The notes beneath the pieces were generated by a model. It saw nothing but the letters and a program-made list of their open reading frames with translations. It had not been told where the DNA came from and ran no database searches. Positions 24,900-34,059 of a stretch of 64,000 nucleotides of DNA are shown here, piece by piece (positions within the stretch are counted from its first letter, which is position 1; the number at the start of each line of letters is the position of its first letter). A program made the translations under genes and the position numbers. Source of the stretch: Conexibacter sp. DBS9H8 (lineage in GTDB: Bacteria > Actinomycetota > Thermoleophilia > Solirubrobacterales > Solirubrobacteraceae). Where the stretch lies: contig NZ_CP097128.1 of assembly GCF_023330685.1 (NCBI RefSeq), forward strand, positions 2,232,001-2,296,000. Direction: 5' to 3'.

Positions 24900-25387
24900 T
24901 GGCCAAGACCCGTAAACGCAAGGCGTCCGCCGGTGACGTCGCGACGAACCGCCAGGCGAGCTTCCGCTACAACCTGCTCGAGCGCTTTGAGGCGGGGATC
25001 GTCCTGTCCGGGACGGAGGTGAAGTCCCTGCGTGACGGTCAGGCCCAGCTCAAGGACGCCTACGTGACGATCCGGGACGGGGAGGCGTGGCTCGTCGGCG
25101 CCTACATCGCCCCCTACCCGGCGGCGAGCCGGGAGAACCACGTCCCCGAGCATGACCGCAAGCTGCTGCTGCACAGGGCTGAGATCGAGAAGATCGTCGC
25201 CGCGACCCGCGAGAGGGGTCTCACCGTCGTCCCGACCCGGCTCTACTTCTCCGGGGAGGTCCGTTCGCGGGCGAAGGTGGAGGTGGCGATCGCCCGCGGC
25301 AAGGACCTGTGGGACAAGCGCGATTCGATCAAGTCCCGTGACATGGCCCGGGACGTCGCTCGGGAGCTGCGGGACGTCGGCCGCTGA
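24899..25387 (+). CDS. smpB: SsrA-binding protein SmpB
   Basis: A 162-residue protein of standard length. Typical blocks: NRQASFRYNLLERFEAGIVL, GTEVKSLRDGQAQLKDAY, and the basic C-terminal tail with RGKDLWDKRDSIKSRD that enters the mRNA channel. It binds tmRNA and delivers it to stalled ribosomes. The ATG at 24899 shares a base with the RNase R stop. The last 59 bases overlap, antisense, the end of the TrmH-type gene. The tmRNA gene is at 38.6-39.0 kb on the other strand. Confidence 0.96.
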   Translation: MAKTRKRKASAGDVATNRQASFRYNLLERFEAGIVLSGTEVKSLRDGQAQLKDAYVTIRDGEAWLVGAYIAPYPAASRENHVPEHDRKLLLHRAEIEKIVAATRERGLTVVPTRLYFSGEVRSRAKVEVAIARGKDLWDKRDSIKSRDMARDVARELRDVGR

Positions 25388-26120
25388 GGCGGAGCGCGTA
25401 GAGGGTCGCCGCGACCGCGGTGGCGAGGTTCATCGAGGAGACGCCGGGCGCCATCGGCAGGGCGACGCGATGGGTGGCGGCGGCGAGCAGCTCGTCGCTG
25501 AGGCCGCCACGCTCGGTCCCGAAGACGAGCAGCGCGCGCTCCGGGAAGGTGTCGGGGTCAAGCGGCGTCCCGTCGGGGTCGAGGGCGACACGCGCCCGAG
25601 GCGGCGGGGTCGACGATCCGGCGGGCTCGGTGGGCGAGAGGAGGCTGTCGATGCGGTGCACGGGCACGGCGAAGTGCAGGCCGGCGCTGCCGCGCAGCGC
25701 GTCGGGATGCCACGGGTCATGGCGGCCGGTGCTGAGCACCCCGCCGGCGCCGGCGGCGGCCGCGACCCGGATGACCGCCCCGAGGTTGCCGAGGTGGGCG
25801 GGGTTCTCCAGGCCGATCAGGTGCGCGGGGCCGGCGAGCAGCACGCTCGGCGGGGCCTGGCGGGGGCGCCGGGCGACGGCGATCACCTGCCCCCGCGGCG
25901 TTGCCGCCGTCAGCGTCGCCCGGTCGACGACCTCGACGGGGATGTGGATGTCGGGGGCGAGGGCGGACTCGAGCGCGGCGATCTCCTCGGCGTCGGCGGT
26001 CCAGGCTCCGAGCAGATGGCCGCCGAAGCGGAGCGCGTGCTTGATCGGGTGGAACCCCTCGAGGACGACGAGCGTCGGGTCACGGCGGGCGTGGCGGACC
26101 TCGGTGATCTCCATCGCCAT
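25329..26120 (-). CDS. TrmH/SpoU family RNA 2'-O-methyltransferase
   Basis: A 263-residue SPOUT methyltransferase. Motif 1 is GLENPAHLGNLGAVIRVAAAAG, motif 2 FGTERGGLSDELL, motif 3 SSMNLATAVAATLYAL; together they form the trefoil-knot SAM site. An N-terminal substrate-binding domain (about 1-95) precedes it, as in rRNA methyltransferases of this family. The target may be rRNA or tRNA. Two ATGs, 26120 and 26114, could start it. The 3' end overlaps smpB by 59 bases in antisense. Confidence 0.85.
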   Translation of the reverse strand: MAMEITEVRHARRDPTLVVLEGFHPIKHALRFGGHLLGAWTADAEEIAALESALAPDIHIPVEVVDRATLTAATPRGQVIAVARRPRQAPPSVLLAGPAHLIGLENPAHLGNLGAVIRVAAAAGAGGVLSTGRHDPWHPDALRGSAGLHFAVPVHRIDSLLSPTEPAGSSTPPPRARVALDPDGTPLDPDTFPERALLVFGTERGGLSDELLAAATHRVALPMAPGVSSMNLATAVAATLYALRLSGRRPAAPERRPGPCHGT

Positions 26121-26221
26121 ACGGTGACAGACGATCCGAGCGCGACTTTTCCAGCGCGCTCGTGTTCTGTGGGGCGTTGTGTCGTTCTCAGGTGGGGGCT
26201 CGAACCAGCAAGGGGTATGTC

Positions 26222-29200
26222 GTGGCGAGATTGCAGAAGGGCTTCATCTCCGGTGTCATCGCGGCGGTGATCATCATCGGGGCTCAGATCGCCCTGGCGG
26301 CGCCGTCGGCCCGGCGCGCAGACGCCCTGACGGCGCTTGGTGGCCGGCCTGGACTCGCCACCGTCAGTCCGGGTGGGCTGCTCAACGGCCCCACGCTCGG
26401 ACGGGCCCGGGTCGTCCTCGCCAGCGCACCGACCGCGCTCATTCGGTCCGCCCACTCACTCGGAGCCCTCCCGGCGACCACCCGGCTGAAGGTGATCCTC
26501 CCCCTGCTCCTGCCCAACCAGGCCGCCTTGACCCGTTTCGTCAGCTCCGAGTACGACAGCCACAGCCCGGACTACCACCACTTTCTGGCACCTGCCGCCT
26601 TCACCGCCCGGTTCGGCGCGCCGGTCGCCGAGGTCGATGCCGTCACCCGCGCCCTGGCGCGCCTCGGGCTCGGCGGTGCCGCCGCCCCCGCCAACCGGCT
26701 CTACGTCTCCGTCACCGCTCCGGTCAGCCGGCTCTCGGCCGTCTTTCACAGCCCGATCGACGCCTTCGCTGCCGCCCACCCGCTCGGCCTGCTCGGGTTG
26801 ACGAGGTTCTTCGCGAACACGCGCGACCTCACCGTCCCGGCCTCGCTCGCGTCCCTGGTGACCGGGGTGATCGGGCTCAGCAACGCCGACGCTCCGCAGC
26901 CGAACCTCGCGGTCGTCCATCTCAGCCCGGCCCAGCGGCGCCGCTACGCCGCCGCGCAAACGGCCGCGCTCGCGCGGGCCCGCACCCTCGCGCGGGTCCG
27001 CACCCTCGCGCAGACCCGGATCCGAAGCCGGGTCGGCGGGGTCTCGCTGCCCGGCAGCCCGGCCGTCCCGGTCGGTCAGGCGGCGACCCCGGTCGGGGTG
27101 GGTGGTGGCGCCACCCCGTGCGCCTCCGCGGTCGCCGGGGGCGGGTACACCGCTCCGCAGCTCGCGGCCGGCTACAACCTCAACGGCCTCTACAGCGCCG
27201 GTTACCACGGCGAGGGGATGAGTATGGCCCTCGTCGAGTTCGACGACTTCCACGACTCGAACGTGAGTGAGGTCGAATCCTGCTATGGACTCTCCACTCC
27301 CGTGACGCGTCGCCTCGTCGACGGCGGGGTCGGCGGCCCGCCCGCCGCGGGAGAGATCGAGGACATGGCCGACATCACGACCGTCCTCGAGATGCTCCCC
27401 AAGCTGGCCCACCTCTACGTCTACGAAGCGCCCGCGGACGGCGGGCTGGGCACCCCGACCGATGAGGGGGACGCCGAGCTCGATCTCTACAACGCCTTTG
27501 TCACCGACGACCTCGCGCCGGTCATCTCCTCCTCGTGGGGTAACTGCGAGCAGTTCAACTCCGCCGCCTACTCGGCGCTGCTGGGCGACATCACCGAGGA
27601 GGCGGCCGCGCAGGGCCAGCAGATCTTCGACGCCGCCGGTGACTCGGGTGCCGTGGACTGTCGCGGCTACCCGAACCCGATCGCCTCGAGCATCAGCGTG
27701 GAGGCGGAGGCCTCCCAGCCGTGGGTGACCGGGGTCGGCGGCACCGATCTCAGCCAGGAGTCGACGGTTCCCAACTCGGGGATCCACCACGAGCTGCCCT
27801 GGAACGACAACGGTGCCGGGGGGGGCGGGCAGTCGAGCATCTGGTCGATGCCCTCCTGGCAGCGCAACTACCTGGCGGCGACGGGGGACAAGCCCGCCGG
27901 GCTGGGAGGCAACTGCAACTCCAACGTCGTCGTCGGTGGCGTCCAGTACTGCCGGATGGTGCCCGACATCGCCCTCAACGCCGATGAGGACGCCGGCGGC
28001 GCCGTGAGCGGATCCCCGTCGCCACCGGACTTCTCCACCGAGGGGGACGTCGGTTCGGTCGGCTACTCGATCTACTGTGCGACCCCGAACTGCGGCCTGC
28101 TGAGCGTGCTCAGCGGCCAGCCGCTCCCGTCCCCGCCGGCCGGGGCGGGCGGCTGGGAGCCGGTCGGCGGCACGAGCCTTGCCACGCCCCTGGCCGCCTC
28201 CGCGGCCCTCCTCTGGGACCAGGAGGCTGAGGCCGACGGCCTGAGCGGGGGGCTCGGTTTTCTCAACCCGAGCCTGTACCAGGTGGCAGCCAACCCGACC
28301 GAGTACGCCAACGACTTCTTCAACATCACGACGGGTTCGAACTCCGACCAGTACGGCGGCTGCACGGCACCCGCATGTAACCCGCAGGAGCTCTATGCGG
28401 CCGGTAAGGACTACAACATGGCCACCGGGCTCGGGTCGATCGAGGCGACGAACCTCGGGGCCGACCTGATCAAGAACGCGGCCACGCTCGATGTCACCCC
28501 GGACACCGAGCACATGTACGGCTACACCTCCGACCCACAGAACCCGTCCCAGCCCGGTCCGGTCACGACGGCGCCGGTCGCCGTCACCGGCGGTGGTGCC
28601 GGCGCGAGCGACAGCGCGAGCTCTGACGCGGCGTGGCTGAAGGTGGCCCCGAGCGGCAGCTCGCCGGGGTCGCTGCGCTGGTACGTCGATCCGGCCGGTC
28701 TCGCCCCGGGGACGTACACGGCCACGATCACGATCACCGACGCGGCCGCGACCGCCGCCGGGGCGGCTCCGGCCACCCTCACGGTCACCTACACGGTCAC
28801 TCCGCCCGCTCGGATGAAGGTCACGCCCGCCGCCCTGGATTTCTCGGAGCCGGCGGTGACCGACACCGGCGCGCCGACGACGGCGAGCTGTGGCTCGACC
28901 TACTGGGGCGACGAGCTGCTCAACGACGTCAACTCCGTCACTGGAGACGGCGGAACGACGACCTACAACACGCCCGCCTCCTCCCTCAACCACGTGACGA
29001 TCACCAATACGGGGGCGGGCGGCAGCCAGCTGCACTACCTCGTCGACTACGTCGCCGACACGGGCGCGTGGCTCTCCACGGACCTCCTGGACGCCAACGG
29101 GTCGACCCAGACCACCCCGAACCAGACCACCCCGTCCCAGCCGCTCGTGCCGACGAACGGGAGTCTTGGTTCCGGCGCCAGCGCGAGCGTCCCGTTCGCC

Positions 29201-30382
29201 TCGACCGCCAACGGGAACGCCCTCGGCGGGTACCCGCGGATGAACCAGGGCACCTACGGCGGGCTCGTCCAGATCGTCGACCTCGCCGATCCCGCCGCCA
29301 CCGTGACGGTTCCCGCCTCCACCGTGCTCGGCAACGGCACCGGCACCCCGACGATGCAGTGGGGGATCAACGGGGCCGGCGTGAGCGACGCGCCGATCCA
29401 GGTGACGGCCGCCCCCGGCGCGGCGGCGAGCTTCGACCTCGTCCTGTCAGACCGGTCGGGGGTCTGTGGGTACGCCTACAGCCTCGGGGTGGCCAACCAG
29501 GACGGATCAGAGGATCCGGCGGCCACTCCGACGGCGTCGTGGATGACCCTGTCGAGCCCCTACCTCGCGGCCGGAACCGTCGCCGGGACCCCCGCCACGG
29601 CACCGCCGGCCTCACCGACGGACACCGGCTCGGGCAACGGGGACACGCCGATCGACCTCAGCGTCCCCTCGACGCCCGGCGTCTATCAGGCCTTCCTCGT
29701 CGTCGACTCACAGACCGCCCAGGGGGACGCCGCCTACGGGCCCGCCAGCACCGGCGCGGGCGCACCGAGCATCGAGACGGGGGCGACCACCGCGGACGCG
29801 CTGGGGGCGCCCAACGCCCCGGGCACCGGCGATCCGATGTTCATCCCGGTGTGCCTCCACGTCGTCTCGGGGGCCAAGACGGCGACGGCCACCGGGACGA
29901 ACGCGCACTGTGCCATTTCGTCCCCCAACCCGGGCGGCTCGGGGACCTCCACGGTCACGGTGACGACCCCGAGCCCGACCACGACGATCGTCGTCAGGCC
30001 CCCGGCCCATCCGGCCTGTCGGCCTCGCCGGCGGCTCACCTATGTCCAGCACCCGGCGTTCCCGGTCCTCGAACGCCGCGCGATCATCTACCTCGACGGC
30101 CGGCGGATCCGGACCGTGCACGCCAAGCAGATCTTCGCCCTGTCGCTGCTCGCCCCGCACCGGAAGCGGTTCACGGTCCGCTACGTCGCCTACCTGGACG
30201 ACGGTGAGGTGATCTCCCACCAGATCAGCTACAACGGCTGTGCCCGGCCCCGGCAGATCTTCCGGGTACTGCACCGGGCCGACCGACGAATCCGGCCCCG
30301 GCATGGCAGCCACCACCCCAAACGCCACCCGAAACGGCACCGGAAGCGGCGCGGAGCGGGGCGGCGGCGCGGGCGCCACTAG
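26222..30382 (+). CDS. Very large secreted S53 peptidase (sedolisin/kumamolisin type) with long C-terminal extension
   Basis: About 1386 residues. A signal peptide (FISGVIAAVIIIGAQIALAA) leads into a pro-kumamolisin activation domain (about 55-215), a linker with ARTLARVRTLAQ-type basic repeats (about 250-275), and the catalytic domain (about 310-750). Catalytic residues of sedolisins are visible: Glu380 and Asp384 (E-x3-D in GEIEDMADI), oxyanion Asp474 (AAGDSGA) and Ser652 (GGTSLATP). A calcium site follows near YNMATGLGS. The remaining 600 residues are Gly/Thr/Ser-rich beta domains and a basic, Arg/His-rich tail. S53 enzymes are acid-active proteases. The start GTG 26222 follows AAGGGG. Confidence 0.88.
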   Translation: MARLQKGFISGVIAAVIIIGAQIALAAPSARRADALTALGGRPGLATVSPGGLLNGPTLGRARVVLASAPTALIRSAHSLGALPATTRLKVILPLLLPNQAALTRFVSSEYDSHSPDYHHFLAPAAFTARFGAPVAEVDAVTRALARLGLGGAAAPANRLYVSVTAPVSRLSAVFHSPIDAFAAAHPLGLLGLTRFFANTRDLTVPASLASLVTGVIGLSNADAPQPNLAVVHLSPAQRRRYAAAQTAALARARTLARVRTLAQTRIRSRVGGVSLPGSPAVPVGQAATPVGVGGGATPCASAVAGGGYTAPQLAAGYNLNGLYSAGYHGEGMSMALVEFDDFHDSNVSEVESCYGLSTPVTRRLVDGGVGGPPAAGEIEDMADITTVLEMLPKLAHLYVYEAPADGGLGTPTDEGDAELDLYNAFVTDDLAPVISSSWGNCEQFNSAAYSALLGDITEEAAAQGQQIFDAAGDSGAVDCRGYPNPIASSISVEAEASQPWVTGVGGTDLSQESTVPNSGIHHELPWNDNGAGGGGQSSIWSMPSWQRNYLAATGDKPAGLGGNCNSNVVVGGVQYCRMVPDIALNADEDAGGAVSGSPSPPDFSTEGDVGSVGYSIYCATPNCGLLSVLSGQPLPSPPAGAGGWEPVGGTSLATPLAASAALLWDQEAEADGLSGGLGFLNPSLYQVAANPTEYANDFFNITTGSNSDQYGGCTAPACNPQELYAAGKDYNMATGLGSIEATNLGADLIKNAATLDVTPDTEHMYGYTSDPQNPSQPGPVTTAPVAVTGGGAGASDSASSDAAWLKVAPSGSSPGSLRWYVDPAGLAPGTYTATITITDAAATAAGAAPATLTVTYTVTPPARMKVTPAALDFSEPAVTDTGAPTTASCGSTYWGDELLNDVNSVTGDGGTTTYNTPASSLNHVTITNTGAGGSQLHYLVDYVADTGAWLSTDLLDANGSTQTTPNQTTPSQPLVPTNGSLGSGASASVPFASTANGNALGGYPRMNQGTYGGLVQIVDLADPAATVTVPASTVLGNGTGTPTMQWGINGAGVSDAPIQVTAAPGAAASFDLVLSDRSGVCGYAYSLGVANQDGSEDPAATPTASWMTLSSPYLAAGTVAGTPATAPPASPTDTGSGNGDTPIDLSVPSTPGVYQAFLVVDSQTAQGDAAYGPASTGAGAPSIETGATTADALGAPNAPGTGDPMFIPVCLHVVSGAKTATATGTNAHCAISSPNPGGSGTSTVTVTTPSPTTTIVVRPPAHPACRPRRRLTYVQHPAFPVLERRAIIYLDGRRIRTVHAKQIFALSLLAPHRKRFTVRYVAYLDDGEVISHQISYNGCARPRQIFRVLHRADRRIRPRHGSHHPKRHPKRHRKRRGAGRRRGRH

Positions 30383-30461
30383 CCTCAGCAGGCATTCCCG
30401 CCCCGTGCGCCGCGTGAACGCGGCCGCGGGGGCGGGGCACCTCACCTCGCCACCGGGTCGC

Positions 30462-30467
30462 TAAGGT
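30462..30467 (+). promoter_or_regulatory. Putative -10 box of leaderless Nudix gene
   Basis: TAAGGT, exactly 6 bases before GTG 30474; no Shine-Dalgarno sequence. Confidence 0.5.
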
Positions 30468-30473
30468 GGGCCC

Positions 30474-31001
30474 GTGTCCGCCGCTGATCCGCGCGCCCCC
30501 GGTCCTGGCGGCGGTGAAGCGCTCCCCGTCCGGCCCGCCGCACGCGTGTTGCTCGTCGATCCGGCCGACCGGGTGCTGCTCTTTCGCAGCCGCCCGCCCG
30601 CGGACGGTCCCGCCTTCTGGTTCCCGGTCGGCGGGCAGATCGAGCCGGGGGAGAGCGCGGAGGCGGCGCTCGTGCGCGAGGCCCGCGAGGAGACCGGCCT
30701 GGCGGAGCTGAGCCTCGGGCCCGAGGTGTTTCACCGCCGCTTCATCTTCCACTGGCGCGGGCAGGTCTGGGACGCCCGGGAGCGCTGGTGGTTTGCCCGT
30801 GTTCTGACCTTCGATCCGGTCTTTGCGGGGATGGAGGCCGTCGAGATCGACGACTTCTCCGACTGTCGCTGGCTGTCGCCGGCGGACCTGCACGCCGTCG
30901 TCGCGGCTGGGGACCGGCTCACGCCCGCCGAGCTCACCGACCACCTGCCCGCCTTCCTCGCCGGCGACTTCACCGGAACCCCGTTCACCGTCGCCGACTG
31001 A
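30474..31001 (+). CDS. Nudix hydrolase
   Basis: A 175-residue protein with a complete Nudix box near residues 53-75: G-x5-E-x7-REAREETGL (GGQIEPGESAEAALVREAR and on). The box binds the metal ions used to hydrolyse nucleoside diphosphates linked to another group. The surrounding FWFPVGG and the RRFIFHWRGQVWDARERWW segment resemble the broad (di)nucleotide-cleaning subgroup; the substrate is unknown. GTG 30474 is set by the -10 box 6 bases upstream. It stands alone. Confidence 0.88.
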   Translation: MSAADPRAPGPGGGEALPVRPAARVLLVDPADRVLLFRSRPPADGPAFWFPVGGQIEPGESAEAALVREAREETGLAELSLGPEVFHRRFIFHWRGQVWDARERWWFARVLTFDPVFAGMEAVEIDDFSDCRWLSPADLHAVVAAGDRLTPAELTDHLPAFLAGDFTGTPFTVAD

Positions 31002-31501
31002 CCCGCTCCGACCCGACTCCCAACACGCGCTCAGGCGCGCTCGTCATCGCTCGGCGCGTGACCGTGCTGAGCGGCCGACCGTCTTCGGCCGGCGTGGACC
31101 TGCGGGACCGCCGGGGCCTGTCGGCCACGATCGCCTTCGGCCAGGTGCTCGGCGGCAACTTCGAGCTCGTCCACTCTCAAGGGCTGACGCTGACTCGGCG
31201 GGGACGGGGCTGTGGAAACGTCAACATGACCGCCCCGTGCAGCGAGACGGCATCGATCACCCCGGTTGTCACCCCGGTCGGACTTCATCATCGTCGTCGA
31301 GTGCTACTGCGGCCATCGACAGCGCGGCCTGCCTCTGCGCGTCCGCCGACCGACCATGGACTCGACCCCGGAATTCCCACATCCACACCAGGACGACCTG
31401 CCGCGGCAGAACTCTCAACCTGGCGTTGAGGGTGTTCCGCGGAACGCGGGCGGGTCGCCTCGGCGGGGCGGCCAGCCCGGCGGTGCGTCACCCTTAGGGG
31501 A
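31002..31501. other. 500-bp stretch with no assignable gene
   Basis: No frame here shows a recognisable family or a convincing start signal. GC content is lower than in the neighbours, especially about 31220-31400. The plus-strand frame through GTG 31059 gives a protein-like run (VTVLSGRPSSAGVDLRDRRG, IAFGQVLGGNFELVHSQG) before it becomes low-complexity after about 31290, so a decayed gene is possible. The last bases hold AGGGGA just before the ABC-F start, a likely ribosome-binding site. Confidence 0.4.
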
Positions 31502-33298
31502 ATGGCGGCCGCGCACAACCTCGTCAACCTCTCCCGGGTCGGGAAGGGGTTCGCCGCCCGCACCGTGCTGGAAGACGTCACCCTCGGCATCGCCGCCGGG
31601 GACCGGATCGGGATCGTCGGGGAGAACGGACAGGGCAAGTCGACCCTGCTCGGGCTCCTCGCCGGCGAGCTCGAACCCGACACCGGCCAGGTCGTCCAGC
31701 GTGGATCACTCAGTGTCGGAACCCTCCGCCAGGGCGACGACCTGGACCGCCACGTGAGTGTGGAGGCAGCGGTCGTCGGCGACCGCGCCGAGCACGAGTG
31801 GGCCGCCGACGCCGACTTCCGGGACGTGCTCAGCGGGCTGCTCGGGGGCGTGGAGTTCACCCGCCTGCCGGCCGGGCGGGCCACCCGGACGGAGACGCTG
31901 TCGGGCGGGGAGCGTCGTCGGATCGCCCTCGCCGCGCTCCTGCTGACCAAGCCCGAGCTGCTCCTGCTCGACGAGCCGACCAACCACCTTGACGTCGAAG
32001 CGATCGCCTGGCTCGCCGCCCACCTGCGCCGCCGCTCCGGGGCGATGGTGATCGTCACCCACGACCGCTGGTTTCTCGACGCGGTGGTGACCGGCACCTG
32101 GGAGGTCGCCGACACCCGCGTCCACCGCTATGAGGGCGGCTACAGCGCCTACGTCCTCGCCCGCGCCGAGCGGGCCCGTCAGGGTGCGAGCGTTGAGGCC
32201 AGGCGTCAGCAGCTGATCCGCAAGGAGCTCGCCTGGCTGCGCCGGGGCCCTCCCGCCCGGACGAGCAAACCGAAGTTCCGGATCGAGGCGGCCAACGCGC
32301 TGATCGCCGACGAGCCCCCGGCCCGCAACCGGGTTGAGCTGCTCGCCTTCGCGCACTCGCGGCTTGGCAAGACCGCCCTGGAGGCGGAGCAGGTCAGCTT
32401 CGGCCACGCCGACGTCGTGCGGTTGATGCACGACCTCACATGGCGGATCGGCCCCGGGGACCGGGTCGCCCTCGTCGGGGTGAATGGGAGCGGCAAGACA
32501 ACGCTGCTCGAGCTGCTCGCCGGGGTCCGCGCCCCGCTTGCCGGGCGGATCCGGCGGGGGGAGACCGTCCGACTGGCGATGCTCTCCCAGCACACCGCGG
32601 AGCTGCCAGGGACCGTCACCGTGCGGGAGGCCGCGCAATCCGTCCGGGGTGTCGCCACGCTCGCCGGCGGGGAGCAGATCAGCGTCGGCAAGCTGCTCGA
32701 GCGTTTCGGCTTCCGCGGGGAGCGGCTGCGCACCCGCGTCGCCGATCTCTCCGGCGGGGAGCGCCGCCGGCTCGCCCTGATGTCGCTGCTGATGGAGGAG
32801 CCGAACGTCCTCATCCTCGACGAGCCGACGAACGACCTTGACATCGACACCCTCACCGCGCTCGAGGACCTGCTCGACGGCTGGCCGGGCACGCTGATCA
32901 TCGTCAGCCACGACCGCTACTTCATCGAGCGGGTGTGTGATGACGTGTTCGCGCTGGCGCCCGGCGGCGGAATCCGTCACCTTCCCGGTGGGGTCGAGCA
33001 GTACCTTGCGGAGCTGACCGCCGGTGGACCCGTGTCGAGCGGGTCCGGTGCCGGCGTGGCGGTCGCCGCCCCCGGGGCGGGCGGGCGGGCGCGGGAGACC
33101 CGCAAGGAGCTCGCCCGTCTCGAGCGGGATCTCGAGCGGGCCGGGGCGCGGGAGAGCGAGCTGCAGAACGAGATGGCGGCCGCCTCCGCCGACCATGTCA
33201 CCCTCACGGCGCTTACCGCGACCCTGCAGGCGGCCGTCGCCGAACGGGAGGCGCTCGAGGAGCGCTGGCTCACGCTCTCCGAGGGGCTCGAGGGCTGA
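31502..33298 (+). CDS. ABC-F family ATPase (Uup-like)
   Basis: A 598-residue protein with two ABC ATPase domains and no membrane part. Walker A sites are GENGQGKST (about 40-48) and GVNGSGKTT (about 326-334); signatures LSGGERRRIAL and LSGGERRRLAL; Walker B LLLLDEPTNHLD and LILDEPTNDLD. The linker between domains is the ABC-F arm region, and residues 525-598 form a coiled coil as in Uup. ABC-F proteins act on ribosomes, easing stalled translation or protecting against antibiotics. Start ATG 31502 follows AGGGGA. Uup is the closest well-known type, but the biological role is not fixed by sequence. Confidence 0.88.
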   Translation: MAAAHNLVNLSRVGKGFAARTVLEDVTLGIAAGDRIGIVGENGQGKSTLLGLLAGELEPDTGQVVQRGSLSVGTLRQGDDLDRHVSVEAAVVGDRAEHEWAADADFRDVLSGLLGGVEFTRLPAGRATRTETLSGGERRRIALAALLLTKPELLLLDEPTNHLDVEAIAWLAAHLRRRSGAMVIVTHDRWFLDAVVTGTWEVADTRVHRYEGGYSAYVLARAERARQGASVEARRQQLIRKELAWLRRGPPARTSKPKFRIEAANALIADEPPARNRVELLAFAHSRLGKTALEAEQVSFGHADVVRLMHDLTWRIGPGDRVALVGVNGSGKTTLLELLAGVRAPLAGRIRRGETVRLAMLSQHTAELPGTVTVREAAQSVRGVATLAGGEQISVGKLLERFGFRGERLRTRVADLSGGERRRLALMSLLMEEPNVLILDEPTNDLDIDTLTALEDLLDGWPGTLIIVSHDRYFIERVCDDVFALAPGGGIRHLPGGVEQYLAELTAGGPVSSGSGAGVAVAAPGAGGRARETRKELARLERDLERAGARESELQNEMAAASADHVTLTALTATLQAAVAEREALEERWLTLSEGLEG

Positions 33299-33334
33299 GC
33301 GCCTGCGGCGGGGAGGCGGGCCGACGCGGACCGG

Positions 33335-33841
33335 TCAGACGGCGCGGGCGGCCTCGACGGCGGCGACCGCGAGCGCGTCGGCGCGCTCGTTGAGCGGGTG
33401 GCCGATGTGGCCCCTCACCCAGTGCCAGCGGACCTGCTCGTGGGTGTGGGTGGCGGCCTCGAGTGCCTGCCAGAGCTCCCGGTTCTTGACCGGCGAGCCC
33501 GACGCGGTCCGCCACTGCTTCGCCTTCCAGCCGGTCATCCAGGAGGTCATCCCGTCGTGCAGGTAGCGCGAGTCGGTGACGACGCAGGCCCGCGAGCCCG
33601 GCGGAAGCGCCCGCAGGCCCTCCAGGGCCGCGGTCATCTCCATGATGTTGTTCGTCGTGTGCGGCGAGCCACCGCTGTGCTCCTCGACGACACCGTCCTC
33701 CCAGCAGATCACCGCTGCCCAGCCTCCCGGTCCGGGGTTGCCCTGGCAGGCACCGTCGGTCCAGACCAGCACCTCCCCGGGCGCGGCGGTCGGCAGGGCG
33801 CCCGGCAGCGAGCGGGAGCGGTGACGGACGGGGGAGGGCAT
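33335..33841 (-). CDS. rnhA: Ribonuclease HI
   Basis: A 168-residue RNase H. The four acidic catalytic positions are present: Asp in VLVWTDGACQGNPGPGG, Glu in NNIMEMTAALEGL, Asp in CVVTDSRYL, and Asp in PLNERADALA. It removes RNA from RNA-DNA hybrids. The WMTGWKAKQWRTASGSPVKN segment is the substrate-binding basic protrusion. I chose ATG 33841, which leaves a short basic N-terminus before the conserved core; the frame is open further upstream but is unlike the family. Convergent with the ABC-F gene. Confidence 0.92.
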   Translation of the reverse strand: MPSPVRHRSRSLPGALPTAAPGEVLVWTDGACQGNPGPGGWAAVICWEDGVVEEHSGGSPHTTNNIMEMTAALEGLRALPPGSRACVVTDSRYLHDGMTSWMTGWKAKQWRTASGSPVKNRELWQALEAATHTHEQVRWHWVRGHIGHPLNERADALAVAAVEAARAV

Positions 33842-34046
33842 GGGCGGTGATTCAAGCAGCGCGGGCGAGGGAAGGCCGCCGGCCGGGCTGGGAGGGGCCG
33901 GGGCAGGCCAGAAGCGGCCGCCGTCACTGCGGGGCGACCCAAACCGTGCAATTCCACTTCGCGGTGGTCCCGGATGCACGATTTGGGGCTCTCAGCGCGC
34001 TCAACCACCGACCGGGCGCAGGCAGCCTTCGCCCGAGGACAGCGCC

Positions 34047-34052
34047 TAATGT
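34047..34052 (+). promoter_or_regulatory. Putative -10 box of leaderless GNAT gene
   Basis: TAATGT, 7 bases before GTG 34060; no Shine-Dalgarno sequence. Confidence 0.5.
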
Positions 34053-34059
34053 CTTTCGC

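Noticed and set aside
26960..27030. Short direct repeats (CGCACCCTCGCGC-type) as a CRISPR or regulatory repeat
   Set aside because: They encode an Arg/Ala linker repeat inside the S53 protein; only two to three copies, no spacers.
26456..29035. Minus-strand open frame of 859 codons opposite the S53 gene
   Set aside because: Shadow of a clear secreted protease; no protein features of its own.
31266..31757. Plus-strand frame starting ATG 31266 running into the ABC-F gene
   Set aside because: It overlaps the ABC-F coding region out of frame and has no recognisable domain.
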